The notes under the pieces are model-generated. The model had not been told where the DNA came from. It did no database searches and worked only from the letters and a program-made list of their open reading frames with translations. Positions 1 through 8,599 of a stretch of 64,000 nt of DNA are shown one piece after another (position 1 is the first letter of the stretch; each line of letters opens with the position of its first letter). This DNA comes from HLUCCA09 sp965277275 (GTDB taxonomy: Bacteria > Pseudomonadota > Alphaproteobacteria > Rhodobacterales > Rhodobacteraceae): positions 3,286,001 through 3,350,000 of the forward strand of contig CBDICG010000002.1 of NCBI GenBank assembly GCA_965277275.1. The letters run 5' to 3'. A program made the position numbers and the translations under genes.

Positions 1-1
1 C

Positions 2-667
2 TTCCCGGACGCCATTGCGGATGCGGCCCTGAAGCGCTCCATCGTGAAGCACTTCCGGCACGGAGAGGTGATTTTCAGCCATGGCGACCCGGCCCATTCG
101 GTCCACATTGTGCTGGACGGCTGGGTGAAGCTCTATCGCGTCGCCCCGAGCGGCACGGAGGCCGTTGTCGGGGTCTTCACGCGCGGGCGCAGTTTTGGAG
201 AAGCGGTCGCGCTTCAGGGCGGTGCTTATCCCGTTACGGGGGAGGCCGCGACCGATTGCACCTTGGTGGTCGTGCGTGCGGCAGAGCTCACGTCGATCAT
301 GAATTCCAATCCCGAGATCTGCATTGCGGTTCTCGCGTCCACCTTCGCGCATCTGCAATCGCTCGTGGGACAGTTGGAGCAGCTCAAGGCCCATACCGGA
401 GCCCAGCGGGTCGCCGAGTTCCTGGTACAGCTCGCGCCCGTCGCCGAGGGACCCTGCCTCGTCACCTTGCCATTCGACAAGATCCTGATCGCCGGGCGGC
501 TCGGCATGAAGCCGGAAAGCCTGTCCCGTGCCTTCGTGCGCCTTCGCGAGATCGGTGTCACGATCCGCCAGACGCGCGCCGAGATCGCTGACATCCACGC
601 GCTGCGCCTCTACGCCGCCGGTGAGGAGAGCAGGCCGGATGAAGACGGCTCCCGTGCGGCGATGTAG
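2..667 (+). CDS. Crp/Fnr-family transcriptional regulator, 5' end cut by the window
   Basis: The frame is open from base 2 to the TAG at 665-667, so the true start lies upstream; a GTG at 44 is internal to a cyclic-nucleotide-binding fold. That fold contains the typical run GEVIFSHGD, followed by a central helix and a C-terminal winged helix whose recognition segment reads LGMKPESLSRAFVRLREIG, as in DNR/NnrR-type nitrogen-oxide regulators. No N-terminal cysteine cluster of the Fnr type is visible in what remains. It sits beside the norCB and nir remnants, so a role in controlling denitrification genes is likely by context. The frame shows no damage, unlike its neighbours. Confidence 0.85.
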   Translation, partial: FPDAIADAALKRSIVKHFRHGEVIFSHGDPAHSVHIVLDGWVKLYRVAPSGTEAVVGVFTRGRSFGEAVALQGGAYPVTGEAATDCTLVVVRAAELTSIMNSNPEICIAVLASTFAHLQSLVGQLEQLKAHTGAQRVAEFLVQLAPVAEGPCLVTLPFDKILIAGRLGMKPESLSRAFVRLREIGVTIRQTRAEIADIHALRLYAAGEESRPDEDGSRAAM

Positions 668-849
668 AGGCCGGCGCCAAGCACCACCTTCTCGCTGAAA
701 ACCGGCATTCAAAACATCGGGCCACCGGGCCGTAGTGCAAAAGGTGTCGTCGGCCCGTCTCGCGCGGTCATGCACCAACGAGTTGGCGACAGATCTTTGG
801 CGGGGCGATGGGCAGGCGCCCTGCATGCCGCAAGATGATGAACCCACCA

Positions 850-2141
850 AAGCCGAGAATCCGCGCTAAATGCGCCTTGGATTGGACGCGACGCGTGACG
901 ACGAAGACGGCGTGACGGGAGCGGCGCGCCTCGCGCACGGCCATCGCCCTATCGTCGATCCCCATGACACGCTGCACGCGGGTTTGCGCGGTGTCGGCGA
1001 AGGCGAGCAAGAAGGTCATGCCGTCCGCCGTCGGTCAGAAGGAGGCCAAGAATACTTGGTGGTAGGGATTGCGACCCTTCAGGATCAGCGTGGCGTAGGT
1101 CCTTGTTGAAAGGTTGGGTGAAACGAAGACACCGATGAACGCGAGGTGCCCGTGGGCTGCGGTGATCTGCGTGCTGCAGAAGTAGGATTTCACCTCGTGC
1201 AGCGTGTGGATAAAGCCCCAGTCGCCTGCCCCGAAGAAGGCCAGCATTTCGTAGCCGAGCGACCAGAGCAGGGCGGCCTTGATGGGGTGATTGTGCCGTC
1301 CTTTCCAGATCATCAGGATGGAAGGGGCATCGTGATGAAGAACGGGGTTACTTCGAGGCTGGAGAAGATCGATGCGACCCACTGCCAGTCACTCGGTATG
1401 CCGATCTGGTGGTAGTGGTGTCCGGTGCCGAGGATGTCAGAATTGAGTGCGGCAGCGACAATGAAATAGAGCCACTACCCGACGATCTCGCGTTCACGCC
1501 CGTCAGCTAGAGCATCAGTACGGCAAGGATGGAGCCGATGATCAGCTCCCCAAAACCCCCAATCCAGAGGTGTACGACGCACCAGCATAACATCTTGTCC
1601 ACCGACAGGTTAGCCGGGTTGTAGAAGAAGAAAGAAAATGGACGCGCCAAGGCCCAGAGGCCGAGTGGCAGGATGTTGGAGATCACGAGTTCGTGCCCTT
1701 TCAAAACCGTCATCGGGACGTTGAAGAGAAGGGTTGGCGCAGCAACGGCAACTTCTGCATTTTCCATTTGCTTTTCCCTAGAGTCTCAGGAATTCGTGCC
1801 AAGAAAGTTTCCCTTCAGGATTTTGAAGAGATGCGTCGCAGTCGTGATCAGGGTGTCGGTCAGCAAAATTGCCGATTTTAGATGAGCGAGTATTGGTGAA
1901 TGATTCTTTGCGCATGCTCTCCTTGGGGATAAAGAAACAGGCCGCACTGAAAGCCTCAGAAGCAGCAATGCAATGAGGCTATTCGTATGCAGTATGCACG
2001 CGATACTGAAAAGGGGTGGTTTCGAAAACATATTCAGCGAGGTATTGAGTCACCTCGCAAGCAACCGGTCCACTGCTTGAGTTGCCAAAAAGGCAAAAGT
2101 GACTATGAAGTATGGGCGATCATCGGCGTTGCGTATTCCAT
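850..2141 (-). pseudogene. norB: Decayed norB, nitric oxide reductase large subunit
   Basis: Read on the minus strand, fragments in changing frames align in order to cNOR NorB. The N-terminal piece PYFIVTFAFLATQAV is fused in frame to norC. It is followed by LHTNSL (low-spin heme ligand region), FYNPANLSVDKM, VVHLWIGGFGELI, GTGHHYHQIG, MIWKGRHNHP, GAGDWGFIHTLHEV and TQITAAHGHLAF. The glutamate of the usual HLWVEGVWEL motif has become glycine. There is an in-frame TAG just upstream of the HH ligand pair, and there are at least four frameshifts. The C-terminal part after TRVQRVMG is unrecognisable. Many conserved histidines persist, so decay is recent enough to trace. No functional NorB could be made from this copy. 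Confidence 0.9.
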
Positions 2142-2586
2142 GATCTCGCCTTCCGCAGTCGGTATTGTTAGGCGACCAGCCCCGAGCGCTGGTCTCGCCG
2201 AGCCGGAGCAGGAAGATCGACAGGTGGCGGGTTTTGCCGCCGGTCAGATCAACGCGTAGCATCTGGAGGCGGCCTTCGATGCCGGTCGGCATTGCCTCAA
2301 TCCAGCCGCTGAGGCTCTCGAAGTCCGTGTGCGGCTCACCAGTCTCGCTCCAACGGGGCATGGCGTTGGCCAATTTGGGCACAATATGCGCCCGTTCTCT
2401 GAGGACGGAGTCGCAGCCGATGTGGGCGTGCTGCTCCCACACGTGCATGCCTCGCGCGACTCTGTCGGGCAGGGAAAGAACCATGGTCGAATTGGTGACG
2501 ATGGGGCGGTGTGAATGGATCGAAAGCTCCACAGAGTTCATGGTGAAAAAAGGGAGCTGACTTAGAAGATATTGCATGCCATGCAT
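2142..2586 (-). pseudogene. norC: Decayed norC, nitric oxide reductase cytochrome c subunit
   Basis: The frame is open but the protein is ruined. It aligns to NorC through SIHSHRPIVTNST, the segment RVARGMHVWEQHA, and a good C-terminal match SGWIEAMPTGIEGRLQM...VDLTGG. The heme c attachment site that should read CxxCH reads HIGCD here, so one cysteine and the histidine ligand are gone. The stop codon is also lost, and the frame runs on to 2050 into the first 30 or so residues of norB. The order norC then norB on the minus strand is the usual operon order. Function as a cytochrome subunit is excluded by the motif loss. Confidence 0.88.
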
Positions 2587-3100
2587 TTCGTCATGTCGTC
2601 TGATATGGGGGACTTCTCTGCGTTGCTCCGGATCGAAGTGTGCGATCCCTTCAGGATTGGCACTATCCGCAATCGCAGTTACCGATATTGGTCAAGCGCG
2701 GCGCGGTTTTTGTTAACTCTATTCGGAGTCAGGGAAATATATGAGGTGTGACGGAGTAATCTTATATTTGGAGTGAGCTTCAGATTAATGAGTTGCTGAT
2801 ATTCCACTTATTGTGTTCTTCCGCTGATGGCCCATTGAGTTTTCTTATGGAGGAGAGGCGGGTGGTCCAGATATTCTGCTTGCACGGTGAACGCGCTGTT
2901 TTTCCAATGCGTGCTGGCGTTACCTGTGTGATGGCCGAAATGCAGGCAAATGCGTCCCGAACGCAAGGCGAAGAGGGCGAGAACTTGCATTGACCGGATC
3001 AAGTCATCGAAGCGGGCGGTCCTGTCAGTGCGGGCCAAATTGCGGGCGAAGAGAGAACCATTGACAGAATCCAGAGCGCGCCCGAGGCCAACATCCCCGT
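2587..3100. other. No gene recognised; upstream region of the norC remnant
   Basis: This stretch lies between the start of the norC remnant and the end of the nnrS remnant. It is locally richer in A and T near 2700-2830, as expected for an old promoter region, but I could not find a convincing Fnr-type palindrome. The open frames crossing it have no recognisable protein similarity. Confidence 0.4.
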
Positions 3101-3690
3101 CTAGTACCACGCCACGGCGAGCCCGGAGACGACCCAGCGCAGAGCCGCCGCCAGAGCGAGGAGAGCATAGGCCCATACGACTGCACCGAATGCGATCAGC
3201 GGACTTCTTGGACGCCCGAAATCCGCCCGGCTCATCACGGCGAGGATCAAGCCGCGTACCGCGCCTATCCCGAGGGTGTGCCGGGCGGCGACCTCGCTGC
3301 CGTATGCAAGATAGGGAAGCCTCAGCGCCAGGTAGCCCACGCCAAGCACGGCAAAGGCGAGGGCAGGCTCCACAGGATCGGGGCGCTACGCGTCCATGCC
3401 GTATTCCACCCCGAAAGGCGGACAAGCCGCGCCACCCACGCGAGGCACGCCAGAACGCAAGCCCGGGAGAAGGCCCCTGCATGCCAGGTGAACGGCAGAT
3501 CGAACAGCATGTGCAATACGATCCCCCCAAGGCGTGTACGCCGAGGCACGGCCCCCAAACGGGCATCGCCACCGCTCCGAACGCGCCAGCTGCCAGAAAG
3601 AACACGCGACATCCATCATTGGAGATGCGCTGCAGGCTCTCTGTCACGCGCTTGCTTCCGGCGCGCGCGCCAGCGGGCGCGCCTTGAGGA
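3101..3690 (-). pseudogene. nnrS: Decayed nnrS-like heme-copper membrane protein, C-terminal part
   Basis: Minus-strand reading gives, in two frames, LHMLFDLPFTWHAGAFSRAC and then EPALAFAVLGVGYLALRLPY with HTLGIGAVRGLILAVMSRA. The last run matches the C-terminal helices of the NnrS family (usual form HALTVGAxGTMTLAVMTRA). A frameshift near 3380 separates the pieces and the N-terminal half is absent. NnrS proteins are multi-pass membrane proteins that help cells cope with NO-derived stress, and their genes commonly accompany nor and nir operons, which fits the setting. The assignment rests on one well-matching segment plus context. Confidence 0.6.
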
Positions 3691-3983
3691 AAGTGCACAT
3701 CGTGTCATCGCGGCAGATCCACTGTCGCTTCAGCCACAGGATGCACGCGTTAGGGTTGATGCGGCCCAGCGAGTCTATCGCACCGACAGTGCTGTTCGGC
3801 TCGCACTATCTACATTCGCGCAGGCCTTGCCAGCGGCGACTCGCCCTGCGGCATGGGCCGGAATACTTGCGCCGCTCCAAGTCAAACGGGCAGAAAGGTC
3901 GATTGGAACTAGGAGGTTCAGGCGCATGAAGCGCTTCCAAGGTTGCAATTCCGAAGGCATGCGCCTGAGAATGGCTCGCGTCC
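3691..3983. other. No gene recognised between nnrS remnant and Fnr-like box
   Basis: Frames are open on both strands because of high GC, but none has a recognisable sequence. It is probably the upstream region of the former nnrS and nir genes. Confidence 0.3.
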
Positions 3984-3997
3984 TTGACAGAAACCAA
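3984..3997 (+). promoter_or_regulatory. Fnr/NnrR-like box, TTGACAGAAACCAA
   Basis: The 14-mer has the TTG-N8-CAA form bound by Fnr/NnrR/DNR regulators (consensus TTGAT-N4-ATCAA), with mismatches at the inner positions. It lies 63 bases before an ATG that opens a signal peptide, so it is placed as the relic of a nir promoter. Binding is inferred only. Confidence 0.4.
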
Positions 3998-4060
3998 GGC
4001 GCGATCGGAAAGCGCGGCACACCAAGCTCTGGTCTCACGATCATAACGGCGACCCTGTAT

Positions 4061-4168
4061 ATGACCGGCTTTCTGTCGATCCAGCGGACCACGTTCTTTG
4101 CAAGTGCTGCCTTCGGCTTGGCGTTTGCTGCGACTGGTGTATTCGCCCAAACCAAACCGGGCGGCCAC
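4061..4168 (+). pseudogene. Orphan signal-peptide fragment, possibly 5' end of a nir cytochrome gene
   Basis: The frame starts MTGFLSIQRTTFFASA and continues with a hydrophobic core ending in GVFAQ, a clear Sec signal peptide with a plausible cleavage site. After KPGG it loses any likeness to a mature protein and joins a fragment of a different gene (bcp) in another frame. The Fnr-like box upstream and the nir remnants downstream make nirS or another periplasmic nir gene the likely origin, but no mature-domain sequence is left to prove it. Confidence 0.45.
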
Positions 4169-4170
4169 AG

Positions 4171-4308
4171 AGATACGGCAAGGCCTATACGGGCATCGCG
4201 CGCACGACTGTCGTGATTGCCGAGAGTGGCATCGCTAAGCACTTTTTCCACGAGTTAATATTGCCGGGTCGCGCGAACAAGGTGCCAGAGGTGGTCCGGG
4301 GCACTTAG
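4171..4308 (+). pseudogene. bcp: C-terminal fragment of a Bcp-type peroxiredoxin
   Basis: The reading YGKAYTGIARTTVVIAESG, then AKHFFHELILPGRANKVPE and a TAG stop, matches the last 45 or so residues of thioredoxin-dependent thiol peroxidase Bcp (usual form YMGIxRxTFLIDxDGKI...VKGHAEEVL). The catalytic cysteine region is absent. It lies directly after the orphan signal peptide, so this point is a deletion or rearrangement junction inside the former nir operon. Confidence 0.6.
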
Positions 4309-4800
4309 GCGGAAAGCACTACGACTACGGTACATGGTTCGGGAGAGGCTCTGGCGGGTTTGCCGGGGCGAGCGTCCGGCCTGGCGAGGGGTCGTGACAG
4401 ATGGTTCCCGCCAGTGCCCGCCTTCGCCCGGACGCTCGGCCGCCACCGCACTGTCCAGAGCACGTTTGCCGCAACGCGGCACTGGCAATGCTCGCCAGTC
4501 TGGTACGGGATGCTGAGAGCGGCGAGCCCGATCGGCTGGCCGTGATCGCGACGAAGATCCGCACCGGCGAGCTTCGTCTTTGGAGCGATTTCTTTCAGTT
4601 TGCGAAGATCTGTAACGCGGTACCATCGACATCTATCGCTGCCGATGGACGCGGCGGCCGGTCTGGGAAACGAGGCCGTTGGCGTGGACCTCGCAATGCT
4701 GTCCGATCCTTGCGAAGTGCGAGCACCCGAGGGACCCGAGATATGGAAGCCCTCTACCAGCTTCGACCCAGTGCCGGGGAACCGCTCGTATCGGCGGCCA
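4309..4800. other. No gene recognised
   Basis: Open frames exist on both strands, but none resembles a protein I know. A plus-strand run GKVIRIETQLLRIGRTLVR near 4815-4870 is faintly like a hotdog-fold thioesterase strand; that is too weak to annotate. Confidence 0.3.
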
Positions 4801-5389
4801 TCACTGAGGCACGGGAAAGTCATCCGGATCGAAACCCAGCTCCTCCGCATTGGTCGCACGCTTGTCAGAATGAACCGTGAGGCCCGTTGACGCCTCCTGA
4901 TGGATCATATCCCCCGGCATGATCGAGGCGGAGTCTTCTTCGGTTGGCTCCGGTACGGTGGTGTCGCGGCGCAATGCCTCCACATCCTGCAATCCCGTCG
5001 CTCTGGCGCAGCGGCGCGTGAGGTCGGATAGGACGTTGGCGGAATTTCCCTCATCCGGGACGGGCGAACCTTCTAGCTTAAGGATTGTCAGTTCGCACTC
5101 GGCCTCCAAGATCGGGATCTCGGGCGACAGTTGCTTGATCTCGGGAAGCCCGCGGCCAAAAGAGCTGTCAGCGACGAACCTTTGGCAGTACAGCAACCGC
5201 TGAGCGCTCACCAGAATTGTGCGGTTCATCTGCGCCAGGTCCGAACCCGGTGTCTCCACACAATTGGTGCGGGTCTGATGGGCCAAGTCGAGAGTCGCTG
5301 ACACGAAGGGAATGGTGTCAAGACCATCTGGTCGATGATGCCGTTGCAGCAATGGCGAGCATGGCTGCAGCCGCCAGTGTCTTGTTCAT
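4801..5389 (-). pseudogene. Frameshifted secreted protein of unknown function
   Basis: On the minus strand an ATG at 5387-5389 opens the signal peptide MNKTLAAAAMLAIAATA. That frame stops soon after, but the next frame continues as a coherent acidic protein of about 180 residues (for example LAQMNRTILVSAQRLLYCQRF and LPEIKQLSPEIPILEAECE) to a stop at 4801. One frameshift near 5340 joins the two. I do not recognise the family. It lies just downstream of another damaged minus-strand gene, possibly once in an operon with it. Neither belongs to a usual nir cluster, so they may have come in with a rearrangement. Confidence 0.45.
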
Positions 5390-5419
5390 GTTCCTTCTTA
5401 CGTGGATCATACCGCGCTA

Positions 5420-5960
5420 TCAGCCCACAGGCGCCTGAGGGCAGAAATCGCCTTCGCGGTCCTGATCATCGTCGCGCCAGCGGTACTCGGCATCGGGCGT
5501 TTCCATGAACTTGCTGCAGAAGCCAATCCGCATCGCTTTGACGTTCAACTCGGCTCCGGGCACGAACATCCACAGGCTCCTTTTGCGAGGATACAGGCGG
5601 TTTGCCATCTGCAGATTGGGCATGGGTGTAGCGTCCGGCGTTTCGGGGGCCGTCTCGGCGCTCGGAGCGGCGGCGCTATGGGCGTCGGGGCCGGAGGTGC
5701 CCACCCCAAACCGCGCACCGACCCCCCTCTTCCGACAGGCTCTGTGTCGGGTTGCGCTGGTCTTGGGCACCGTCCGTTTGTACCACTCCGCGCTTGCTGA
5801 GGCTCGACAATACGGATCGCACCTGCTTCTGAGACAGGTCGCCGCCGCCGCGAGTTCGGAGACGTCTTTTTAGGTTGTGCCGAGGTCGCTTTTTGCCTTC
5901 TCCACCGTTGTGTACGGTATCGCAAATGCGGCCGGCCCCTTCTCGTGCAAGAGCCGTGTC
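5420..5960 (-). pseudogene. Damaged winged-helix DNA-binding protein remnant
   Basis: Minus-strand reading across frames gives KDVSELAAAATCL followed by QKQVRSVLSSLSKRGVVQTD, the pattern of a winged helix-turn-helix domain. A low-complexity linker (SAAAPSAETAPETPDATP) and a C-terminal segment with MANRLYPRKRSLWMFVPG follow, ending at a TGA at 5420. At least two frameshifts separate the pieces. The exact family is not recognised. The gene points away from the nir remnants. Confidence 0.4.
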
Positions 5961-5974
5961 CCGCCGTACTGCCT

Positions 5975-6120
5975 ATGGAGTTTGCACAGTGGAGTGAGGA
6001 GGTCTGGATCTCGGTGCGTGATGCCAGCGTGATCCGGTTCTGTGACACGGTCACCTTTGAGCCTAAGGCCGAGCTGCCCTTCGAAATTCCTGCCGGAATC
6101 TTCTCTACCGCGCGCATCGA
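5975..6120 (+). pseudogene. nirF: nirF remnant, C-terminal end only
   Basis: The reading EEVWISVRDASVIRFCDTVTF...PAGIFSTAR matches the last 45 residues of NirF, a d1-propeller-like protein of heme d1 synthesis (usual form EVWISVRDANEVxVYDTATF...PSGIFFTARAHRIGL). Everything upstream of this point is missing and replaced by unrelated minus-strand sequence. The position before nirD fits the usual nirF-nirD order. Confidence 0.75.
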
Positions 6121-6392
6121 ACCGAGCTCTCAGCGACGCGGGCGCGCCGTCTCTCACGCGCGCCGCGCATCCAGGCGTGACACTCTTCTATCAGAGCCGT
6201 GAGGTCCCCGATGCCTGGCCCATCACGCTCTGTTACTTGATCCATGGCCCCGTGCGCGCCGATGCGTCCGGCGTGCTCGCTAACGCGCGTTCCCTGCCGG
6301 CGTTCGCCGAAGCCGATCATCGCGCGCTCTTTTTCTGCCGATTGCTTGCGCCCAAAAGGCGCTCACCTCTCCAGGAACGAGACCGTCCCCGC
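6121..6392 (+). pseudogene. nirD: nirD remnant with internal deletion
   Basis: The start RALSDAGAPSLTRAAHPGV jumps straight to LFYQSREVPDAWPITLCYLIHG and SLPAFAEADHRALFFCR, the C-terminal Lrp/AsnC-like half of NirD/NirL siroheme decarboxylase. About 80 residues including the first helix-turn-helix are missing between these parts, and no proper stop remains before nirG. NirD with NirG, NirH and NirL decarboxylates siroheme on the way to heme d1. Confidence 0.65.
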
Positions 6393-6851
6393 ATGCCCCC
6401 CGATCCCGACACGGCCAACCTCGACGCGAACGACCGCGCGACCCTCAACGTTTTGCATGAGAGGTTTCCGCTGAGCCCCGCGCCCTTTGCCGAAGCGGCA
6501 GCCGTCCCTTGGCCGGAGCGAGAGAGAGTTGCTCAACCCCCCCTGCCGCGTTGCGCCAGAGCCCGCGATCACGCGCTCTGGCCCCTTCCAAGACGCCGCG
6601 GCGATGGGAGGGCCGTTTGCCTTTGCGTCCTGGCCAAACGCATCGATGCTGTGACAGACCTCGTGATTGCGCATCCCGAGGCCGCCCACAACTACGAGCG
6701 CGCACCGCCTCAACAATTGGGCCGTTCGGGCCAGCGGGACGGAGGTGCGCATCGCCGAGACCTGCGTGTTGATCGAGGCCCATACCGGTTTGCGCGCTTC
6801 GCGTTCCCCAAGCTCGAAGAGTATTTCATCTGCGTTCGGAGGGCGGCATGA
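6393..6851 (+). pseudogene. nirG: Decayed nirG, siroheme decarboxylase subunit
   Basis: The start MPPDPDTANLDANDRATLNV and FPLSPAPFAEAAA are typical of the AsnC-like nir proteins. After residue 40 the reading frame changes at least three times: IDAVTDLVIAHPEAAHNYER, then WAVRASGTEVRIAETC, then FPKLEEYFICVRRAA at the end. Length matches the family (about 150 residues). The TGA overlaps the nirH ATG. The order nirD-nirG-nirH-nirJ-nirN is the usual one. Confidence 0.75.
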
Positions 6852-7336
6852 CGCGCGCTTCCCCGGACCGCGCCATTGTCGAGGCGATGCAGTCTGGCCT
6901 GCCATTGATCCGGCGTTCTTTCGCGGAAGGCGCGCGCGCCAAAGGCTTCGATGAGACCAAGGTAATCGAGCACATGGCTGCGATGCCGGCGCGCAGCGTG
7001 ATCCGCCGTATCGCAGTTGCGCCCAACCACTATCGCCTCGGAATGACCGCCATCGGCACGAAGATCAGGGATGTGGGCGACACCCGCCTGCCGGGCCTTG
7101 GCTCGAGAATCGATGCATTGCGCTTCGTCACCCACAACTACCTTCGCTCTCCCTCGTTTCCCGACTGGCCCTACAGCCTTTTCGCGATGGTCCACGGCAG
7201 CAGCCGCGACAAGGTCGAGGCAAAACGCCAAGAGCTCGCCGCCCTCCTCGGTGCCGCTTGCCGTGGTGCCGCCTTCCTCGATTCCACCCGACTCCTGAAA
7301 CAGATCGGCCTCCTGCTGGCCCGATCGAAGGACTGA
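6848..7336 (+). CDS. nirH: NirH-like siroheme decarboxylase subunit, frame intact
   Basis: This is a 162-residue open frame starting at an ATG that overlaps the nirG stop by 4 bases. It aligns end to end with NirH: DRAIVEAMQSGLPL, VIRRIAVAPNHYRLGMTA, FVTHNYLR and DWPYSLFAMVHGSSRDKVEAK, ending LDSTRLLKQIGL. The AsnC/Lrp-like fold and ligand-binding His region look preserved, but several positions are unusual (MTAIGTKIRDVGD in place of MTANGMTVWDVDD). The surrounding decarboxylase genes are broken, so this is probably a gene that has not yet taken a frameshift rather than a working one. Confidence 0.65.
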   Translation: MTRASPDRAIVEAMQSGLPLIRRSFAEGARAKGFDETKVIEHMAAMPARSVIRRIAVAPNHYRLGMTAIGTKIRDVGDTRLPGLGSRIDALRFVTHNYLRSPSFPDWPYSLFAMVHGSSRDKVEAKRQELAALLGAACRGAAFLDSTRLLKQIGLLLARSKD

Positions 7337-7338
7337 CC

Positions 7339-8533
7339 ATGTTTCGCCTCAACCAGTACATGGCCGAACTGCATACGCAAAAACCGGTGCGCAAACGATC
7401 CGGCATGCCCAGGCCGGTGGTCATCTGGAGCCCCACGACCCGCTGCAAGCATTGCAACACGGTGTCCTTGGATCTCGAACTTCCGGGAAACCGACCGAAA
7501 CACAGGCTCAGGAAACGCTCGAAGACCTCGGACGCTTCCGTACCCTGGGCTCTTTCACTCCGGGGGTGAGCCGCTGGCCCGGCGCGACCTCTTCGATCTG
7601 GCGGCCCGCACGTGGCCTCTTCCCTGTGCTCACGCTCTCCACCAATGGCACCCATGCGTTCGGCGACTACGCCGACCGGGTAACGCGGATCTCGCTCGAC
7701 TATGCCGGTATTTCCATCGATGGCATCGGCATCACCAAAGACGGCTTTCGCGGCGTAGTCGGGGCTTGCGACATGACCTTGGTCGGCGTGCATTCGTGCT
7801 AGCGGCGCGCTGGGAAGGTCGGCCTGCGCTCCACCCTGACCAAAAAACAACGCAGACCAGCTTGGGGACGGGACCCACCTCTGCGACGACGGGGGCGTCG
7901 ACAAGTCTTACATGTCGCACCTCATCTAAGCCGGTCGGGCCAACAAGGCGCGCGGCGATGATAAGGCATCAAGTCCGCACCTGCGCCGCGATGTTTATCC
8001 TGATCAAGCGCGCCGCCGCGAGCCACAGCGGCAAGCGCGCGCTCGAAGTCGTCACCGGCAACAACGACGCCGATGCAGTCTACTTCCTGAACTGGGCCTG
8101 GTCCCGCTTCGCACCGTAGTAATTCGCCTATATGCGGCAAATCCAGAGGCTTGGGGCGGCAATTCGGAGGGGCTCGGCGTGGCCAACATCGACACGCAGG
8201 GCAACGTCCACCCGGACGCGTGCTCTTCCGACGATTCTGTCGGCTCGGTCAACCACTCCCCGCTCTCCGCACTCTGGGCATGCGACGATCCCATGCGCGC
8301 AGGCACCGAAGCGGCGCCCCCGACCGCCAAAGGGGCGCTGCGGTGCCCGCGCGCACAAGGCCGTCTGCGGCGGCAACAGGCACATCCGCGCATTCCAGCT
8401 CACGGGCGACCCGTGGGCCAAGGCTTCCACTTGCTACATAAGCACCGACGACACCGGGACGACCGAGACAGAGCGCCTGCAAGAGCGTCCCTTCACCGGA
8501 AGACGCCAGGACCAAGAACACACCTATGTCTGA
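7339..8533 (+). pseudogene. nirJ: Decayed nirJ, radical SAM enzyme of heme d1 synthesis
   Basis: The start MFRLNQYMAELHTQKPVRKR follows nirH by 2 bases. NirJ removes propionate groups in heme d1 synthesis with two Fe-S clusters. The radical SAM motif that should hold CxxxCxxC is reduced to TRCKHCNTVS by a small deletion. Later pieces in shifting frames read LFPVLTLSTNGTHAFGDYAD, DYAGISIDGIGI, LEVVTGNNDADAVYFLNWA and finally GRCGARAHKAVCGGN, where one SPASM-type cysteine is arginine. At least four frameshifts are needed to follow it to the TGA at 8533. Total length matches the family. Confidence 0.85.
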
Positions 8534-8599
8534 ACGCGCGTCTGCGCGGGCTTCATTGTGCGGCAAATATCCTCGGGGGGGCGCCGCAGGCGCGGGGGC

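Noticed and set aside
2808..3698. 296-codon minus-strand frame and 245-codon plus-strand frame
   Set aside because: They are high-GC shadow frames over the nnrS remnant, with arginine-rich translations without domains.
4815..4890. Hotdog-fold thioesterase fragment on the plus strand
   Set aside because: Only about 15 residues look similar, and the overlapping minus-strand secreted protein frame is more coherent.
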